Source: Syncephalis fuscata
Taxonomy: Eukaryota; Zoopagomycota; Zoopagomycetes; Zoopagales; Piptocephalidaceae
Length of the DNA stretch: 64,000 bases
Reading direction: 5' to 3'
NCBI GenBank assembly: GCA_025786725.1
Contig: JAHLTZ010000024.1
Location: 124,001 to 188,000, forward strand
The position numbers and the translations under genes were made by a program. The notes under the pieces are model-generated. The model did not search any database. It had not been told where the DNA came from and saw only the letters and a list, made by a program, of their open reading frames with translations. Shown piece after piece: positions 13,765 through 25,454 of this stretch. The first letter of the stretch is position 1; each line of letters opens with the position of its first letter.

Positions 13765-16451
13765 ATGACATCTCCCCTACTGCCCTATGCAAGATGCGAT
13801 TCCCCCGTTGCTTTCAATAATGAAAACAACATGGGACGCGATACCCAAAGAATCACCGAAGTAAGTGGATTAATGTAAAACAATGTGGCAATTATAGCTA
13901 AATTTTATTAGGTGTGTCAACAATTCTTTCTAAATGAGGAAATGCCGGCTGGCCATTTATGGCAATGGTCGGTTTCCGAATTGTACGGCGTCATGATCGG
14001 TATGTTTCGTCGTCTTGGCATCTTCCCTGACACGATGCCAGTGGCTGAGGGGGCCTTAATTGCTTTCTTAGACGATGTGTGCGCTGGCTATCTAGAAAAT
14101 CCATATCATTCATTTGCTCATGGTGCAGATGTTGCATCAGTTGTGTATGATTTTCTACATATGCCACATGCTATGACATGGCTTACACCTCTCGACCGTG
14201 TATCAATGATGATCAGTGCACTTTGCCATGACATTGGCCATGTAAGTAGTGGAATATAGTCGATATTAATAGACAAATAACTAATCATTTGTTTGTTATA
14301 TAGCCTGGTTTAAATAACGTCTATCAAGTCAATGCCAACACAAATTTGGCACAGCAATACAAACAAGAATCCGTCCTTGAACGCTACTCATGCGATGTGA
14401 CAGCCGATTTGCTACGCAAGCATGATTTGCTTCGCTGGATTCCACAGTCATTTGCTGACATGGAGACGCAAGGTCACGAGGAAGAATCTATAGCCGAAAA
14501 GACCGATTCGGATAATACCGCTGCTGATAGCAAAGAAAAGCGCACACCAGCCGACTATATATACAAACGTATTAACGACACGATTCTTTATACGGATATG
14601 AAGTTTCATTTTGAGCTGCTGGATCAGCTTCATCATCTAGTAGATGAGCTGCACGGCTGCGATGTTTGTGAAGGCGACGAAGATGATGACGAAGATGATG
14701 ATGCATTAAGTACAGCAGCCGAAGAAGAGGAGATGGAAAGAGAAGAAGATAGCATGACCAGTGATAACGACGATGATACCAGCAGCGTTAATAGCGATAA
14801 ATTGTTCGGTCCTAGCTATCTGGAGTCGCAGTTAAGCCGCCAAAGTAGCGATGCAAGCGAACAACACAACACATCAGCCACAGCGTCTGGTCCACATACT
14901 CAATCGACCACTACGCATACACCGGCCGATATGCTACCCACTGTCTGTTTATCACCGGCTCAACGCAGCACTCTCTGCTCTATCATACTCCATGCGGCCG
15001 ATATTTCCAACACCGCTCGTCCATGGGCCGTCTTTAAATGGTGGAGCCATAGCATTAATACCGAATTCCGCCACCAAAACCAACGTGAACGCGACGAAGG
15101 TCTTCCCCTATCGCCAGGACTTGACCGTCCCGCTGACGAGGAAATGACCGGCAATATTGAGTTCGCCGAACTCGTCCGTCCCTTCTTTGTTGGTCTATCT
15201 GAACTTATTCCAGAAATGAGGCCATTTTTACAGAACTTGGACGCCAACGTGCAACGTCTACGCGTCATGGAGAATGCTAAACGCAATGCGCATTCAAAGT
15301 CGCCTCTTTCTCCACTATCGCCACGTCGTATTGGCGAACGTCGTGTTAGTTTGGCCGCTGGCCATCTTCTGGTACCAGCCGACTGGCAAAACCGACTTAT
15401 TCGTCGCCGCAATACATTGGCGCATATGGTAACACGCCGTAGCTCATTACGACGCACCCTTAGCCGTCCTGGTTTTATGACATCGTCACGTTCATCATCT
15501 ATAGGCGCTAGTGCCACAGATGTTACACGCGGATACACTGGCGGTGGTCGAATGGACCAAGATGGCATAATAGATAGAAACGAATCATTTATTCTTACAG
15601 GTAATATTACACATGGTATTCCTACAACACTTAGGCCATCGCTGGTCATGCGTACAAATAGCGAGGCAGAACTGCGTGCACATCGTCTACGTCGTGCCAC
15701 AGTACCATGCTCTACCGCATACAATCGTCCCAGCGCTGATGCATATACTTACTGTGATCCACGCGCCGACGAATTAGAGCACCGCACCGCTCAACATCTA
15801 AGCCAATCACTTATGGCCGATGTCAGCGCTGCTGCCATCAATTATCAAATCAACGAAGATTACGTTATGCAACCAAAGCCATCAGCTGCGTCTACTGCAC
15901 CTAATCCACTGTCTTTGACACAGTCATTAGCTGCAACACTTCCGCTTTTATCGGAAAATACAATCAATGATGCCATTTACCCGGCAATGCCTACTGTTGC
16001 ACCTTCGTCCTTCTCCTCTGTCTCCTCCTCCGAAACTGCTACGGCTAGTTCGTCCATTACCCGTCACTCGGTACCACTGTCTATTCCGGCTCCTTCCTCT
16101 TCGTTGCGAGAATCACGTCGCGGCAGCGCTGTTGCGCCACTTAGCATACACACTGCCGTTAGCACTACGGAAGACCATATGGCCGATCACCGCCACACCA
16201 AATCACTGCGTATCGACACGGCCACCACTAACCAAAGTAGCAATGGCAGTCACTATGACTATGAACATCTTTCAAGTGCCACTCCAACCAGTGATTTATT
16301 TTCACCAACATCAACCCACTACTTACAGGAAGAAGATATTAATGATCACGACAATGATTTATCTACCACGCATTGTGAGGCTTCTTCGGTACGCAACTAT
16401 AATATAGGGGAAAAGCGAATGCGGGGTGGTGAGAGAGATATTGAGGAGTAG
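13765..16451 (+). CDS. 3',5'-cyclic-nucleotide phosphodiesterase, class I HD-domain type
   Basis: Three exons encode about 860 residues. Exon 1 (ATG at 13765, MTSPLLPYARCDSP) splices to exon 2, which carries NPYHSFAHGADVASVVYDF, the first metal-binding histidine block. The second block, CHDIGH, is split by an intron and continues PGLNNVYQVNANTNLAQQY. The third, SIILHAADISNTARPWAVFK, appears about 210 codons later because a large acidic insert (EGDEDDDEDDD and Ser-rich runs) interrupts the catalytic domain. Class I PDEs hydrolyse cAMP and/or cGMP and damp PKA signalling. A ~400-residue Ser/Thr/Arg-rich tail with many RRxS-like sites follows and could be phosphorylated. A further 3' exon is possible (see 16552-16776). 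Confidence 0.88.
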
Positions 16452-16551
16452 AGGGAAGGGGATGTGAAGGCAAAAGGACACGCTTTGGACTTGTATGTAT
16501 ACTTATATGTTATGGCCATTTTCTCTATTGTTATTATTATTATTTGTATAG

Positions 16552-16776
16552 CCCCGTGATGCTTTGACCAATTTATGTTTACGTACACTATCACGTGCCG
16601 CCCGTGCACTTTCTTGGCTACCTTTGACCGTCAACGCTCAGTATCGCAGTCCACTGGCTATGTCCAAACCATCACAGCCTACTACTCCAACCAAGACACC
16701 CAAGTCAGCAAAAACCGCATCGCTCCATTCGAGAAATAGCTCGTCGCGATCAGCTCAAGTATTTACGGCTCTATGA
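16552..16776 (+). other. possible terminal coding exon of the PDE gene
   Basis: After an acceptor TTGTATAG at 16551 a frame reads PRDALTNLCLRTLSRAARAL and ends in a Ser/Thr/Lys-rich segment with SLHSRNSSSRSAQ before a stop at 16776. Its composition matches the PDE tail. It joins in phase 0 to a weak donor in the PDE exon (TCG|GTACGC, near 16389), which would replace the last ~20 residues (NYNIGEKRMRGGERDIEE). This is inference only. Confidence 0.35.
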
Positions 16777-17517
16777 TGGTCATTAATCAGCAAAGGACTT
16801 GCGGTGTAGCTATCAAGACAACGACCATGATGATAATAACAACAACAATAATAATAATAACGATGACAATAATGACGATTTTATGCTTATATTGCCGCGT
16901 TCTTATATTTTCTCGCGCTTTTTTTCGTTCTATTACTATTCCTACCGCGTTATCGCCTTATCCATTTTCTGTCTCTTACTTTCACTTCTATGTATTGATG
17001 CGGACATGCACGTAAATAGATGGATTTGGATTTGGATTTTATGTGTGCTTGGTTTATCCATCTAGCTATTTATTGACATGTGCCTTTACTCTTTACACTT
17101 CTACTTCTACTCTTTTCTTTGCTACTCGATTGCTTCGTTTATTCTTGCCATCCGGTTACTGTTACACGGCCATGGATCCATGGTACTATTTCTGCTATTA
17201 TTTACCGTAATTTTATAGCCGTCTTGTGTATAGCATGGTGACGCTGTAAATTACAGTAAATAAGAAAAAGATGGAAATAGTGAACGGATGAGACAATGAG
17301 CTAAGCGATGTAACGAATATTCAGATATATATATAACTAGATGTAGAACAAATGAAACAATATGCATTGGCTGTTCAGTCTAAGCTATCTTTTACTATGG
17401 TTGTTATTTGCAGTTTTATTGAATATCTACTATAAATCATGTATTCCATTTTTAATATACTTTAATTATGTAATGTAGCTACTGTTATAACAAATGAATA
17501 CTACGTACATTCAATGT
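16777..17517. other. spacer between PDE and the first inverted-repeat element
   Basis: Only simple (AAT/AAC) runs near 16.82-16.88 kb, pyrimidine-rich DNA and AT-rich DNA are seen. No gene or structured element is recognised. Confidence 0.5.
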
Positions 17518-18600
17518 TAGGTGTCATTAACATTATACAGTTTATATTTTATTACCAAATTATTCATTAGTTAGTGTTATTTGGTGGTCAAATGACTAGT
17601 TTTTGTAACATTCGCGCAACTGAACTACACATTCAATCTATTGAACATGGGGACAAGTGGTGAGTTTTATTTAATCATCACATCATCACATTGTTTGTTT
17701 TTTGGTGGTCAAATGACTAACATTTAATAACATTCTTTTATTGAACATGATGATGGGTGGTGAGTGACATTAATCATCAAATACTCATCATCATAGATTC
17801 ATTATCCAATATGCATATATTCAGTGTATATATATCCTCTATTCACCTATATCATTCCCATTCTATTCTATACTACTATATAGCATTATACAATATACTA
17901 GACTCATTTTATTGTTTATATGTCCCAATGTACTTTACTCATTCCACTCATTGCGCTATATACACTATAACTTTGACATAATTTTTATACTTTCTTACTA
18001 TATATTTATCATTTTGTATATCATTCTATACTCGCCTAGTCTTTTTCTATCCAAAACTGTTTCTATTTTTATTCTAGCTTTATTATTCATAAATGTCGAC
18101 TAATTCCATTCATTGCTCATGCATACATACTCAATAACTTTAACATAGCTAATCGTCATTGCACACCGTATATTCTTTATATTGTATATCGTTTTATCGT
18201 CTAGTATACACACACCATCTATTGCAGTCGTCCTTTTTGTTCTAGCTTTATTATTAATAAATCTCACTTTATTCGCCCCATTCATTCAGCAAATTATATG
18301 TAATTGGAATTTATAACAATAAATGTATTCAGTATAGCATTTTATGCTATATAATAGTATAGTATACAGAGTTAATGATTTATATATACTGAATATATGC
18401 ATACTGGATAATGAATCTATGATGATGAGTATTTGATGACTGATGTCACTCACCGCCCATCATCATGTTCAATAAAAGAATGTTATTAAATGTTAGTCAT
18501 TTGACCACCAAACAAACAAACAATGTGATGATGTGCTGATTAAATAAAACTCACCACTTGTCCCCATGTTCAATAGATTAAATGTTGACACGATTACCAC
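17518..18600 (+). mobile_element. inverted-repeat element, copy A (foldback/MITE-like)
   Basis: The arms at 17631-17835 and 18380-18587 are ~205-bp inverted repeats of one another with few mismatches; shared blocks include TGGGTGGTGAGTGACATTAA and GGTGGTCAAATGACTAACAT (left) and their complements (right). Between them lie ~540 bp of AT-rich sequence containing two diverged copies of a ~170-bp subrepeat (CTAGCTTTATTATTNATAAAT near 18.07 and 18.24 kb). No transposase is encoded, so the element would be non-autonomous. About 730 bp are near-identical to the complement of 31.24-31.97 kb. The left flank has an extra GGTGGTCAAATGACTAG motif at 17583. Confidence 0.75.
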
Positions 18601-18856
18601 TGTTACTAACACCATGTTATTAGCCTACATGACTAAAACCGCCATTTACTTACTTTTTCTCTATGCTGCGTTCTCGCGACCGCTTTAGCATATGTTACAG
18701 CTGGCAATTCGATCTTCGTCTTATCGATTCTATTTTATTCTGTCGTCAACTATGTTTAATAAACAACAAAAAACTCATTTATTCCATTTTTAAATACTAT
18801 TTGTATGGTGCCATTTCTTTATTACTGAATATATTTGAAACATTAAAGTCTGTTAA

Positions 18857-20605
18857 TTATAAGGATTTTGGCGATAATGTAAGCTGTTCTAGTCCTATAT
18901 CATCAGGTGATACTGTCACGGTGATTGTTTTAGGCGACGAGACAAGGACGTGACGGCTATCTGGTTCAGAAGGCGAATTTAATATCATTGCGGGAGTGCT
19001 ATTTGATTCTGTCGCCGATTCTGGTATCTTGCCAACAATGCTATCTGTGCTTGAATCATGCTGTGACGACATACTACCAATACTTAGTCGACTAGCTGCT
19101 GTCTTTCGTCGCCAGTGCTGTGCGGCATGAATCTAGGCATTGTCGCATTATTAGCCATGCTAATGTATAATGTAAAATATTATATAGATGACTTACAACT
19201 GTGACAACACTACTAATACGTCGAACTGCATGGCGTACATCTTCCTCCGTAACTTCAATGCGCTGGCAGTTTTCTTCATAAGGTATAAGCGGTAGTCTGC
19301 CATCATCAGTCACCCAGGCGTGTTCACGTATCTCCTCCATTTTCATTCTATGCTCTGACTCCTTATTAAGCATACCTTCAAGTAATGCAACAAGGCGCGG
19401 GTCGGCATCCTCATAAGGAATTGATAATGGTGTTTCTCGGATGGCCGAGTAAACATCAAGGATTGATTCGCCAACAAAAGGCAAGCGTCCAAAGCATAAA
19501 CAGAACAGTGTTACGCCCATTGACCAAATATCGGCGGCTTTACCTGAATAGTTATGTCGTTCAACGCTTACAAGCTCCGGGGCCATAAAAGCTGGGCTAC
19601 CGGCTGTGCGCTTCATAGTATCGTTGCCATGTTCAAACATTTCCGATACGCCTAGATCAGCAATCTTTAGCTCTCCTTCTTGTGATAGCAGCAAGTTGTC
19701 TGGTTTAATGTCTCTATGGACAATATCGTTCTCATGTAGATATTCAATGCCCAAAACTAGATCGCCGAAATATTTACGAGCTTTATCAACTGGTAATGGA
19801 TCACGAATTTGATTAAGCGAAATCTCCATTAGAGTTCCACCAGGGCACATTTCAAATACTGTTAGCAGTATTAATGTTGTTATTAAAAACAATTGATTAA
19901 TTAATATTATTTTAAATGTTATTATAGTCATGCCAATAAATGTAACTTACCCATAAATAACGTATCGTGTTCGGAATCATCAAGTACTTCGTAGAGATGG
20001 ACAACATTTTTGTGAGCTAGTTTTTTGTAAATAGCCATTTCTTTACGAACAAGTCGCAATGGATCGACCTCTTCTTCTTCTTCTTCGCTACGCATCGAGC
20101 CGGCCATAGCAGTGGTATTCTGAAAAGGCTCTGACTCGTTGTTTTTATCATCGGACTGTGTGCCGCTTGAGGCACCAGGCATAGGAGGGGGACCAGACAA
20201 TAAAGATCGTCCGCGACCACGGCCACGGCCACGCATAAATGGAGTTGGGCGGCCTCGAGCACTACGTAGCTGTTGCTCGCGTACCCGCCGACGTAGTCGA
20301 TGTTTACTAAACTGCTTTATAGCCTATAGTTATACGTATACACGCAAGCATACAAGTCATTTATTCATTCATTCATTTATTCATAAACATGATTCATTAT
20401 ATACATATTATATTATAAAAAGATATCCATACATGTTTTATGTTTTACTTACATATTCCTGTTTGGTACGTTGATCTACACCAAGCCGCACTACACCAAA
20501 CGAACCTTGACCAAGCTCTTCTTTAATCACATACTGATTAAGCTTGTAGGTGCCATCTTCGGTTTCCGTGTAGTGAGCACTAGTTGTTTCCTTAACTGTC
20601 GTCAT
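18857..20605 (-). CDS. CaMKK-type serine/threonine protein kinase
   Basis: Kinases of this class phosphorylate the activation loops of AMPK/SNF1 and CaM kinases (S. pombe Ssp1, yeast Sak1 group). Lobe I reads YVIKEELGQGSFGVVRLG, then AIKQFSKHRLRRR. A basic/Gly/Pro-rich insert follows (RGRPTPFMRGRGRGRGRSLL, GPPPMPG), placed exactly where CaMKKs carry their RP insert. Then come NVVHLYEVLDDSEHDTLFMG, FEMCPGGTLMEI, the catalytic loop IVHRDIKPDNLLL, RTAGSPAFMAPELVS and SGKAADIWSMGVTLFC. The metal-binding DFG is DLG here. The Ser/Thr-rich tail ends LTLSPKSL. Five exons join in frame. The ATG at 20605 is used because the longer frame relies on TTG. Confidence 0.9.
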
Positions 20606-23600
20606 GACATGCAGCTGAAGAAGCAATCCAGTAGGCAGGGCGTAATTTAAAAGATAAAAGTGGTTTAGTAGACTGCAGAGTAGTAAAAGGTAAAGGTTTA
20701 TACTTGATTAAAGCACACGGGTCAGCAAAGATGCCAAGTAGGCCGATTTTGCATGTGTGTGAAATAAACGTATATTTGGCAACTAACGAGTTTATTTGAT
20801 AAATTCGTCATAATTTACTACTGATATGTATCAAATAAACATGTAACAAAAATAATAACAATAGCTAGCTGGTTGATAAAATGCTAGTATAACAGACAAT
20901 TTATATATTCATGCTTTGTATTGATCGTGAGGATAGAAATAAATCATTGTCGAAACAATGGCTATCATTTAGATAGACAATAATAGGCTGGACAAGCAAT
21001 GATTTATGTATAAAAAAGTAAATGATATTACAATGTAAATTATGTATTTATGCAGCAACAATGACAATTGTGCAATAGACAGACAATGTATTATTAATAA
21101 ATGCAGCAATACTTTGAATTATAATATAATATTAAAATACAACTATGTTGTCATATACTATAACATTAATATTTAACCACCTATTCTTGGCGATATACTT
21201 TAGATGTAGACATTCAAGTTATAGAAACCCGGCGTATAATGTAGTATTAACGTTGTTAGTTACATAGGCTATGAAAACAATATCATTAAGAGTAGACAAA
21301 ACTGTCATTCGATTGTTGTTGATTGACAAGCTAATGTTTTTGAAATAGCATTTATGATTTATTTAATGGTACTACAATACCAGTAATATATTGGCGATTC
21401 TATAGCGTATCAAAATAGTTTATTCTTTTTAAATATGATAAAACGAGTAAAAGCCAAATAACGCTTCACAAAGTTTAATAGCTATCATATAATTTAATAT
21501 ATTTAATTACATTTAACTTAAATTATATGGCTGTTAGTTTAATGCCATTTAATGGTGTATTTAATGGTTTATATAAAGTATTCATTGATCATTGGATTAT
21601 TACTGCTTAATAAACTTGAATAACATACCAACAATGTTCCAATGTTATTTAATAATATGTTGGATGTTAATGGGGATGATACCACAATGCTATTAGTCGC
21701 AATAATGATGCTGATATTGATATTGGAGTAATAGTAACATTATTGGCGGCTATATCAACTGTAGCAACATAGAATTAATAAAGAAATGACAATAATGGCA
21801 TTAGTATTAGTTTACTAAGTACATTAACTGTATTAACACATTGGCAATAACACCATTTGTATTAACCGCTATACAATTCAATAGCTGTGTGGACTAACAG
21901 TATTGCGCTAATCTAAGTAGCTACACATATGCTACTTGTCATTTAGCCTATCCACATTGTTCTGTAGCATTTACCTACAATCATTTGGGGTAAAAAGAAT
22001 ACTAATAATCAAATCAAACCAGCATTTAATACGGCGATTTTAGCCAAAATATCAAAAAAACAGCAGCTACGTCCGCAAGATGGTTGTAGAGCATCCAGTT
22101 CGTCCAGACAAGACAGAAACGGAGCAAAAAGAGTCCGAAAACCCGGATTTGAACCAGGGACCTAGAGATGACGGTTTAGGCACTACAGTCTCCCGCTCTA
22201 CCAACTGAGCTATTTTCGGATAAATTGTAGTCAAAAATCACTATTTTATAGCAAAAGTGTGTGGCTAGTTTATAATTTGATTTTTAAATGCCAATACAGC
22301 TTATGGTAATTCAGGGGTGGTTTATAGTTAGAAAACACAATAAAAGCAGTGGCTAATTATGATATTTTTGTTGTTTAGACATGTTGAAGTGCACACCATT
22401 AGTTTATAATAAGTAACATACATCGGTTTAACCAGTAAATCGATAGCACTATGTATAGTCACATATATATATATAATATACTAATAAACATCAAATAGCA
22501 ACTGGTTGCTAATATGTATTAAAATACAGTGTTTATTTAATGCCTTGTTTAAAACTATGGCTTACAGTAACTATGCTATTAGTTGATGGATGATGGTTAA
22601 ATTATTGGTTATTAACAAATGTTATTAAAGCTAATTAATGACTATTGGTTTATAGGCAATCAAGTATTTAAAAATACATTATACGCACCAATTATTACTG
22701 AATTTGACTAAGCGTATTAATTAATGTCACATCAATCTTTATTTAACTATAATTTATATTAATCTATTGGTTAGTATGTGTCTCGTCTATCACTCATAAC
22801 TTGTATGAATGTGCAATATTGTTTACATTATATTTAATTATTTATCAGGTGGGTAAATAGCTATGCAGTCAACAAAAACAAATGTTTAATTAACATTGAC
22901 TGTCATTGGCTAACTTCAATAATTGAATGCTGGCTAAAGCAATGCTGGAACATTGCCAATCCAAGCTTCTCATTTAATGTAACGTAAATCTGCTAATTAC
23001 CAAAAACATTGTGTGTATTTGAATGATAGTCAGTAAGTTTAAATAGTAAGTTATAGTAGTGCTAGTATTTTGTAAAGTATATGCCAACACAACCATTGCT
23101 CAGTATCTGCGCATTATATAGCTATCTACAATACACACTGTCTACCAATTCGTCTACTTATTATTCTGCATTATGTTAGCCATCGTTAGTGCTATATAGC
23201 AGCAATATGTCCAATGTTATTCTCATTGCTGCTGTAATAAAATATAGTGTTGTGGCACGACCACTTAATCAGCAATTTTGCTTGATATGTGCTATACCAG
23301 TCTGCCTTTTAGCAGCATGTTACCCACTTGTTAACAATCAAAATACATACAGCTACAGTTTTAAATAGTTTAATTATAAGTAGTGTATACACTAGTATTA
23401 TTGTAACAATGTGCTTGCTCAGACTTGGAGTTTCGAATGTATGGACAGAAATACAGTGTTAGCGGTTGTCTATGAATATGTGATAAAGATAGGATGAAAC
23501 TGCGGCTAAGGCATAAAGTTGCTAGTAATTTGCTCACTATATTCAGCTCTATCGCTTTTTACAGTAAACACAGACCTGGAGTTGTTTGGTTGCACACATT

Positions 23601-24193
23601 CTGAAACAGGCTAATATTCCACGGAACTGGCAGTTTTAGATTGAAACATTGGCCGCTATTTCTATGAACATACATTATTTTATTAAAACCTGTGATGGCT
23701 ACAGCCAACGTAGCACATGATTACTCATATCAGCAATATCAGCTTATGGGTGGCTATACTGCTAGAGGTATAGTTTAGAATTGCTAAGTTAGTACGGTAA
23801 ATGGTATTGCATGTGTAGCATTGGAATAGAGTATTGGCTGAACACTATGCATTTAAATAGTGCTGATAAACGTAACTTTATTTCATTAATGCAGCAATAA
23901 TTATGCATACTAGCTATGCAAAGTCATTTATTTGAACCTGATGTCTGGTAAATAGACCATTATAAACAACTAATCAACACTTTACTCGTACAGCCAATAA
24001 GACCTACATCTATTGGCTACTCTTGCATTAGTTTTTATAAATCCTGGTATTCGTTAATCATTATCAGGGCCTTAACTGGTACTCAAACACAATACTGGGG
24101 TATTCTAAGAAACCAACAGGCCTTTAGAGTAGCACATTGCTGGTCAGAGCAATTTGCGCATTATGGTCACATTCATGTAGTACGAGAAGACAT
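20606..24193. other. 3.6 kb AT-rich spacer, empty except for a tRNA gene
   Basis: No ORF of note exists on either strand. The sequence is strongly AT-rich with scattered TATA-like runs. The only structured feature is the tRNA-Tyr at 22134-22219. Confidence 0.6.
22134..22219 (-). tRNA. tRNA-Tyr (anticodon GTA) with a 13-nt intron
   Basis: The minus strand folds as a full cloverleaf: acceptor CCGAAAA pairs with TTTTCGG with A73 as discriminator; the D arm is GCTCAGTTGGTAGAGC; the anticodon stem is GGAGA/TCTCT with loop CTGTAG; the T arm is CCTGGTTCAAATCCGGG. The 86-nt length equals a 73-nt mature tRNA plus a 13-nt intron (TGCCTAAACCGTC) placed after G37, the standard nuclear position. Tyr tRNA genes are intron-bearing in most fungi. 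No CCA is encoded, as expected. A T-run flanking the 3' end is not clear. Confidence 0.93.
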
Positions 24194-24229
24194 ATAGTCG
24201 ACGTCGACTATGTACTCAAACAGTATAAA
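24194..24229 (+). promoter_or_regulatory. LPMO promoter: 18-bp palindrome and TATA box
   Basis: A perfect palindrome ATAGTCGACGTCGACTAT lies at 24194-24211, followed 12 bp later by a TATAAA box at 24224-24229. The TATA box is ~180 bp before the LPMO ATG, consistent with a ~150-nt leader. The palindrome has the look of a dimeric regulator site, but the regulator is unknown. Confidence 0.5.
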
Positions 24230-24406
24230 ACTCGTTAAATGTATCAATAAATTAGCAATAAACATCCACAATTCAACTGATTCACCTACCCAATACTTTA
24301 CTGAGTTTTACTCAACGATCCAAATCGCAACAGGTTGCAATACGACTTTCCACCAACAACAGTACTCATAACTTGCTGTTTTCTTGCTAAATTACTATCA
24401 ACAATC

Positions 24407-25074
24407 ATGGTTTCCTCGATAACATTATTTTTGCCGCTGTCATCGGTCTTGGTGCTCTTGAAGGCGTGCTGGGCCACGTAAGCCTAGCAAAACCCATTCC
24501 ACGTGGTAGCTGGAACAATCCCAAATATCCAGTTGACTATAACTTGGAGGCTCCACTGAACAATGCGCAATTTCCCGGCGACCTTCCTTGCCGCCACAAG
24601 CAACGAGGCCCAGTCATGGCAACATACAGAGCTGGCCAATCAATTAATGTCAATTTTAAATTCATCAACAAGCACAAGGGCGGTCACTGCCAATTCGGCC
24701 TGTCTTACGATAACGAGAACTTTGTAGTGTTGAAGACCGTCTTTGGCAACTGCTTTGATGTAGATAGCTACACCGTTCCACTTCCTGCTGGCACCAAAGG
24801 TGGCGATGCCGTGTTTAGTTGGAGCTGGGTAAACGCTGAAGGTAATCGCGAATACTACAATAACTGTGCCGACATCCATATCGATGGCCCGTCAAATGGC
24901 AGTGTCACAGGCCAGATAGTAATGGTTGCCAATATGCCAAACACGCCCTTCATTGACCAGTGGATCTATGGCAAGGGCACTGATGGCCACGAATTCTACA
25001 AACAATGTCCAGTCATTACTATTCCATCTGGTGCCCAAGCACGCGCCGATGGTCGTGTTAATGATCGTTATTAA
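24407..25074 (+). CDS. secreted AA11-type lytic polysaccharide monooxygenase with a frame break in its signal peptide
   Basis: AA11 enzymes oxidatively cleave chitin using copper held by a histidine brace. The mature protein starts HVSLAKPIPRGSWNNP with His1 at 24475. The second brace His is in INKHKGGHCQFGLSYD, and the axial Tyr region is GDAVFSWSWVNAEGNREYYN. Cys residues match the family disulfides. The main frame (to TAA at 25074, about 200 mature residues) has no ATG before His1. The only nearby ATG (24407) is in another frame, where it encodes MVSSITLFLPLSSVLVLLKA, itself a good signal peptide. One base seems missing between 24409 and 24475. No GT..AG pair repairs this. It is either an assembly indel or a real mutation. 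Confidence 0.85.
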
Positions 25075-25454
25075 TGTTGCACTAACGATATTCAATAGTA
25101 CAGATTACCATGCTAAATAGAGATACTATTAAAAATAAATATTTGGCGAACATGTAATGCACAGAAATAATGTATCCCATTCAATGTATAATAGTGTGCT
25201 TTTATATTTACTTGAACATAAAAGTAAAATACAAGCACACTGACGATAAAGCCGCCGATAATTGTAGTATGTATTTAATTACTTGCATTATATTTGTAGC
25301 ATATTAAAATGGCTGCATTTGATACAACTAAATCTGCATTATCCACCTTGACAATAATGGCAGTGGCTTAGTTGGCTAGTTGTTTTATTCATTTATACCA
25401 ATACTACTACGCTATGTTGTGTTTCATGTTACATTGTTATATATTTTGTTTTTA
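25075..25454. other. spacer downstream of the LPMO
   Basis: AT-rich with no gene. It contains the LPMO 3' UTR by position; AATAAA-like signals occur near 25131-25140. Confidence 0.4.

Noticed and set aside
14960-15724. 254-codon Arg/Ser-rich frame on the minus strand
   Set aside because: Antisense shadow of the PDE catalytic and tail region, where the sense frame carries HD-domain motifs.
17757-18103. Two overlapping Tyr/Ile-rich frames (and identical ones at 31396-31742, similar ones at 25552-25916)
   Set aside because: They lie in the AT-rich core of the inverted-repeat element; the identity reflects the DNA repeat, and the frames are not kept in diverged copy B.
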